Below, in pieces: positions 62,981 through 64,000 of a stretch of 64,000 nucleotides of DNA. The translations under genes and the position numbers were made by a program. The notes below the pieces were generated by a model. That model was given only the letters and a program-made list of their open reading frames with translations. It did no database searches and was not told where the DNA came from. The number at the start of each line of letters is the position of its first letter. The first letter of the stretch is position 1. Source of the DNA: Pelagibius sp040217155 (GTDB lineage: Bacteria > Pseudomonadota > Alphaproteobacteria > Kiloniellales > Kiloniellaceae); the NCBI GenBank assembly GCA_040217155.1, contig JAVJNS010000007.1, positions 62,001 to 126,000 of the forward strand. The letters are read 5' to 3'.

Positions 62981-63796
62981 TTAGGGCGCCACGTGCAGCT
63001 CCACCTCTGCCGCCGCGAGGATTTCCAGCATCGGCTTCGGCGGCAGGCGGTCGGTGAAGAGCGCGTCGATTTCATCGACGTGGCCGAGGCGCACCATGGC
63101 GTTGCGCCCGAACTTGGTGTGGTCGGTGGCCAGAAACACCCGGCGCGCGTTCTTGATGATGGCCTGGGCCGCCCGTACCTCCCGATAGTCGAAGTCCAGC
63201 AAGGTGCCGTCGTCGTCGATGCCCGAGATCCCGATGATGCCGAAGTCGACCTTGAACTGCTGGATGGTATCGATGCTGGCCTCGCCGACGATGCCGCGGT
63301 CGCGGCTGCGCACGACGCCGCCGGTGACGATGATCTCGAAATCCGGACGTCCGGCTAAAATATTGGCAACATTGAGGTTATTGGTAATAATCCGAAGATC
63401 TTTGTGATCCACCAGCGCCTTGGCGACCTCCTCGGTCGTGGTGCCGATATTGATGAACATCGAGGCGTTGTCGGGAATCTCCGCGGCGACCACCCGGGCG
63501 AGGCGCGCCTTTTCTTCCTGGTGCAGCACCTGGCGGGTCTGGTAGGCGAGGTTTTCGACGCTGGAGGGCAGGCCGGCGCCACCGTGGTAGCGGCGCAGCA
63601 GGGCCTGGTCGCAAAGCTGGTTGATGTCGCGCCGGATGGTCTGCGGCGTCACGTTGAAATGGTCGGCCAGCGCCTCGATGGCGACGAAGCCGCGCTCGCG
63701 CACCAGGGCGATGATCTGCTCCTGACGCTGGTTCAACTCGCTGCGCGGCGCGCCGGCCAACTCGCTACCGGCAGCAGACCTCGATGCACTGATCAT
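62981..63796 (-). CDS. glpR: DeoR-family glycerol regulator
   Basis: 271 residues from ATG 63796, with AAGGAG upstream; the frame to 63922 adds an unlikely N-terminus. The DeoR helix-turn-helix is LNQRQEQIIALVRERGFV with TPQTIRRDINQLCDQALLRRYHGGA (about 20-65), and the sugar-phosphate sensing domain has INIGTTTEEVAKAL, ANILAGRPDFEIIVTGG and IGISGIDDDGTLLDFDYREV. It represses glp genes, relieved by glycerol-3-phosphate. The palindrome at 63844 suggests autoregulation. Confidence 0.93.
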   Translation of the reverse strand: MISASRSAAGSELAGAPRSELNQRQEQIIALVRERGFVAIEALADHFNVTPQTIRRDINQLCDQALLRRYHGGAGLPSSVENLAYQTRQVLHQEEKARLARVVAAEIPDNASMFINIGTTTEEVAKALVDHKDLRIITNNLNVANILAGRPDFEIIVTGGVVRSRDRGIVGEASIDTIQQFKVDFGIIGISGIDDDGTLLDFDYREVRAAQAIIKNARRVFLATDHTKFGRNAMVRLGHVDEIDALFTDRLPPKPMLEILAAAEVELHVAP

Positions 63797-63843
63797 CCCG
63801 GGCCGTCTCCTTGGAAGGGGCCAAGAGCATAGATCAGGCAGAC

Positions 63844-63870
63844 AATTTTCGGAACCGAAAATTCCGAACA
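63844..63870. promoter_or_regulatory. likely GlpR operator upstream of glpR
   Basis: AATTTTCGG and CCGAAAATT (63844-63852 and 63855-63863) are perfect inverted copies around AA, then CGAACA at 63865-63870. The first 11 bases, AATTTTCGGAA, are identical to the site at 62815, as is the CGAACA word. It sits about 50 bases upstream of the glpR start. Confidence 0.72.
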
Positions 63871-64000
63871 TGCGCGCCGCCGCTGCCGCTCTCTTTTCGG
63901 GGCGTGAAAGCCGGCACCACAACCCTATATAGTGATGGCCCTATGAAGTGATGGCACAACTGCGCGACTCTCCCGAAAGACACGCAAGGGGGCTGCCGGC

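Noticed and set aside
63951..64000. Start of another gene at the right edge (ATG 63951)
   Set aside because: Only 16 codons before the window ends, with no convincing ribosome-binding site, so it cannot be supported.

Overview
The window reads as a GC-rich alphaproteobacterial chromosome. Inference: a Rhodospirillales/Kiloniellales-type or Rhodobacterales-like heterotroph, based on the rhizobial-type glycerol ABC operon, betIBA with choXWV, tetrameric sarcosine oxidase, a GlxA/GbdR-type regulator, and dispersed intergenic palindromes. No rRNA, tRNA, CRISPR array, prophage or insertion sequence was recognised. About 55 protein genes are supported, most packed into operons.

Layout. 1-5.4 kb: the tail of a TRAP transporter permease, two small related proteins, a DUF1194 vWA-like protein, a GcvA-type LysR regulator, a glutamine amidotransferase, a 4Fe-4S protein with CblC/QueG-like features and a YcgN protein. 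5.5-31.4 kb: a methylated-amine and one-carbon island. It holds two non-pyrrolysine MttB-family methyltransferases (5.5 and 25.5 kb) and a six-gene operon at 11.3-17.1 kb: corrinoid protein, DUF1638, a 'virulence factor'-family small protein, MetF-like reductase, methyltetrahydrofolate:corrinoid methyltransferase and a RamA/RACo-type reductive activator. It also holds a divergently transcribed 2-oxoacid:ferredoxin oxidoreductase (korAB), a DadA-like amine dehydrogenase, a GlxA-family regulator, soxBDAG, a dimethylglycine dehydrogenase-like flavoprotein and a betaine/homocysteine-type S-methyltransferase. 31.4-34.8 kb: two tandem YbjN-like secreted proteins, a 2OG-Fe(II)-type oxygenase, a palindrome-rich intergenic region and a HAD phosphatase. 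34.8-42 kb: choline uptake (choXWV) divergent from betIBA across a BetI-like operator. 42-47 kb: small proteins, a HIT protein, a second DUF1194 protein and a TPP-dependent acetolactate-synthase-like enzyme. 47-53 kb: DNA repair (Lhr-like helicase, PdeM, photolyase) and a LOG protein. 53-55 kb: a secreted protein and a lipoprotein with a degenerate trypsin fold. 55-64 kb: the glycerol operon glpD-S-T-P-Q-U-V with glpR.

How the genes may work together. Choline is imported by ChoXWV and oxidised by BetA and BetB to glycine betaine. Betaine can lose its first methyl to homocysteine (30376) or, by inference, to the corrinoid protein through an MttB homologue. The methyl then passes to tetrahydrofolate and is oxidised by the MetF-like enzyme. 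Dimethylglycine and sarcosine are demethylated by the flavoprotein at 27633 and by SoxBDAG, which feed the same methylene-tetrahydrofolate pool. KorAB could supply low-potential electrons to reactivate Co(II) corrinoid through the RACo-like protein. The most distinctive observation is that at least five proteins of this pathway carry Arg/Gly-rich tails at one terminus. Two proteins of unknown function also sit inside the corrinoid operon. Together they suggest a methyl-transfer assembly in a probably aerobic bacterium whose parts are not fully described.
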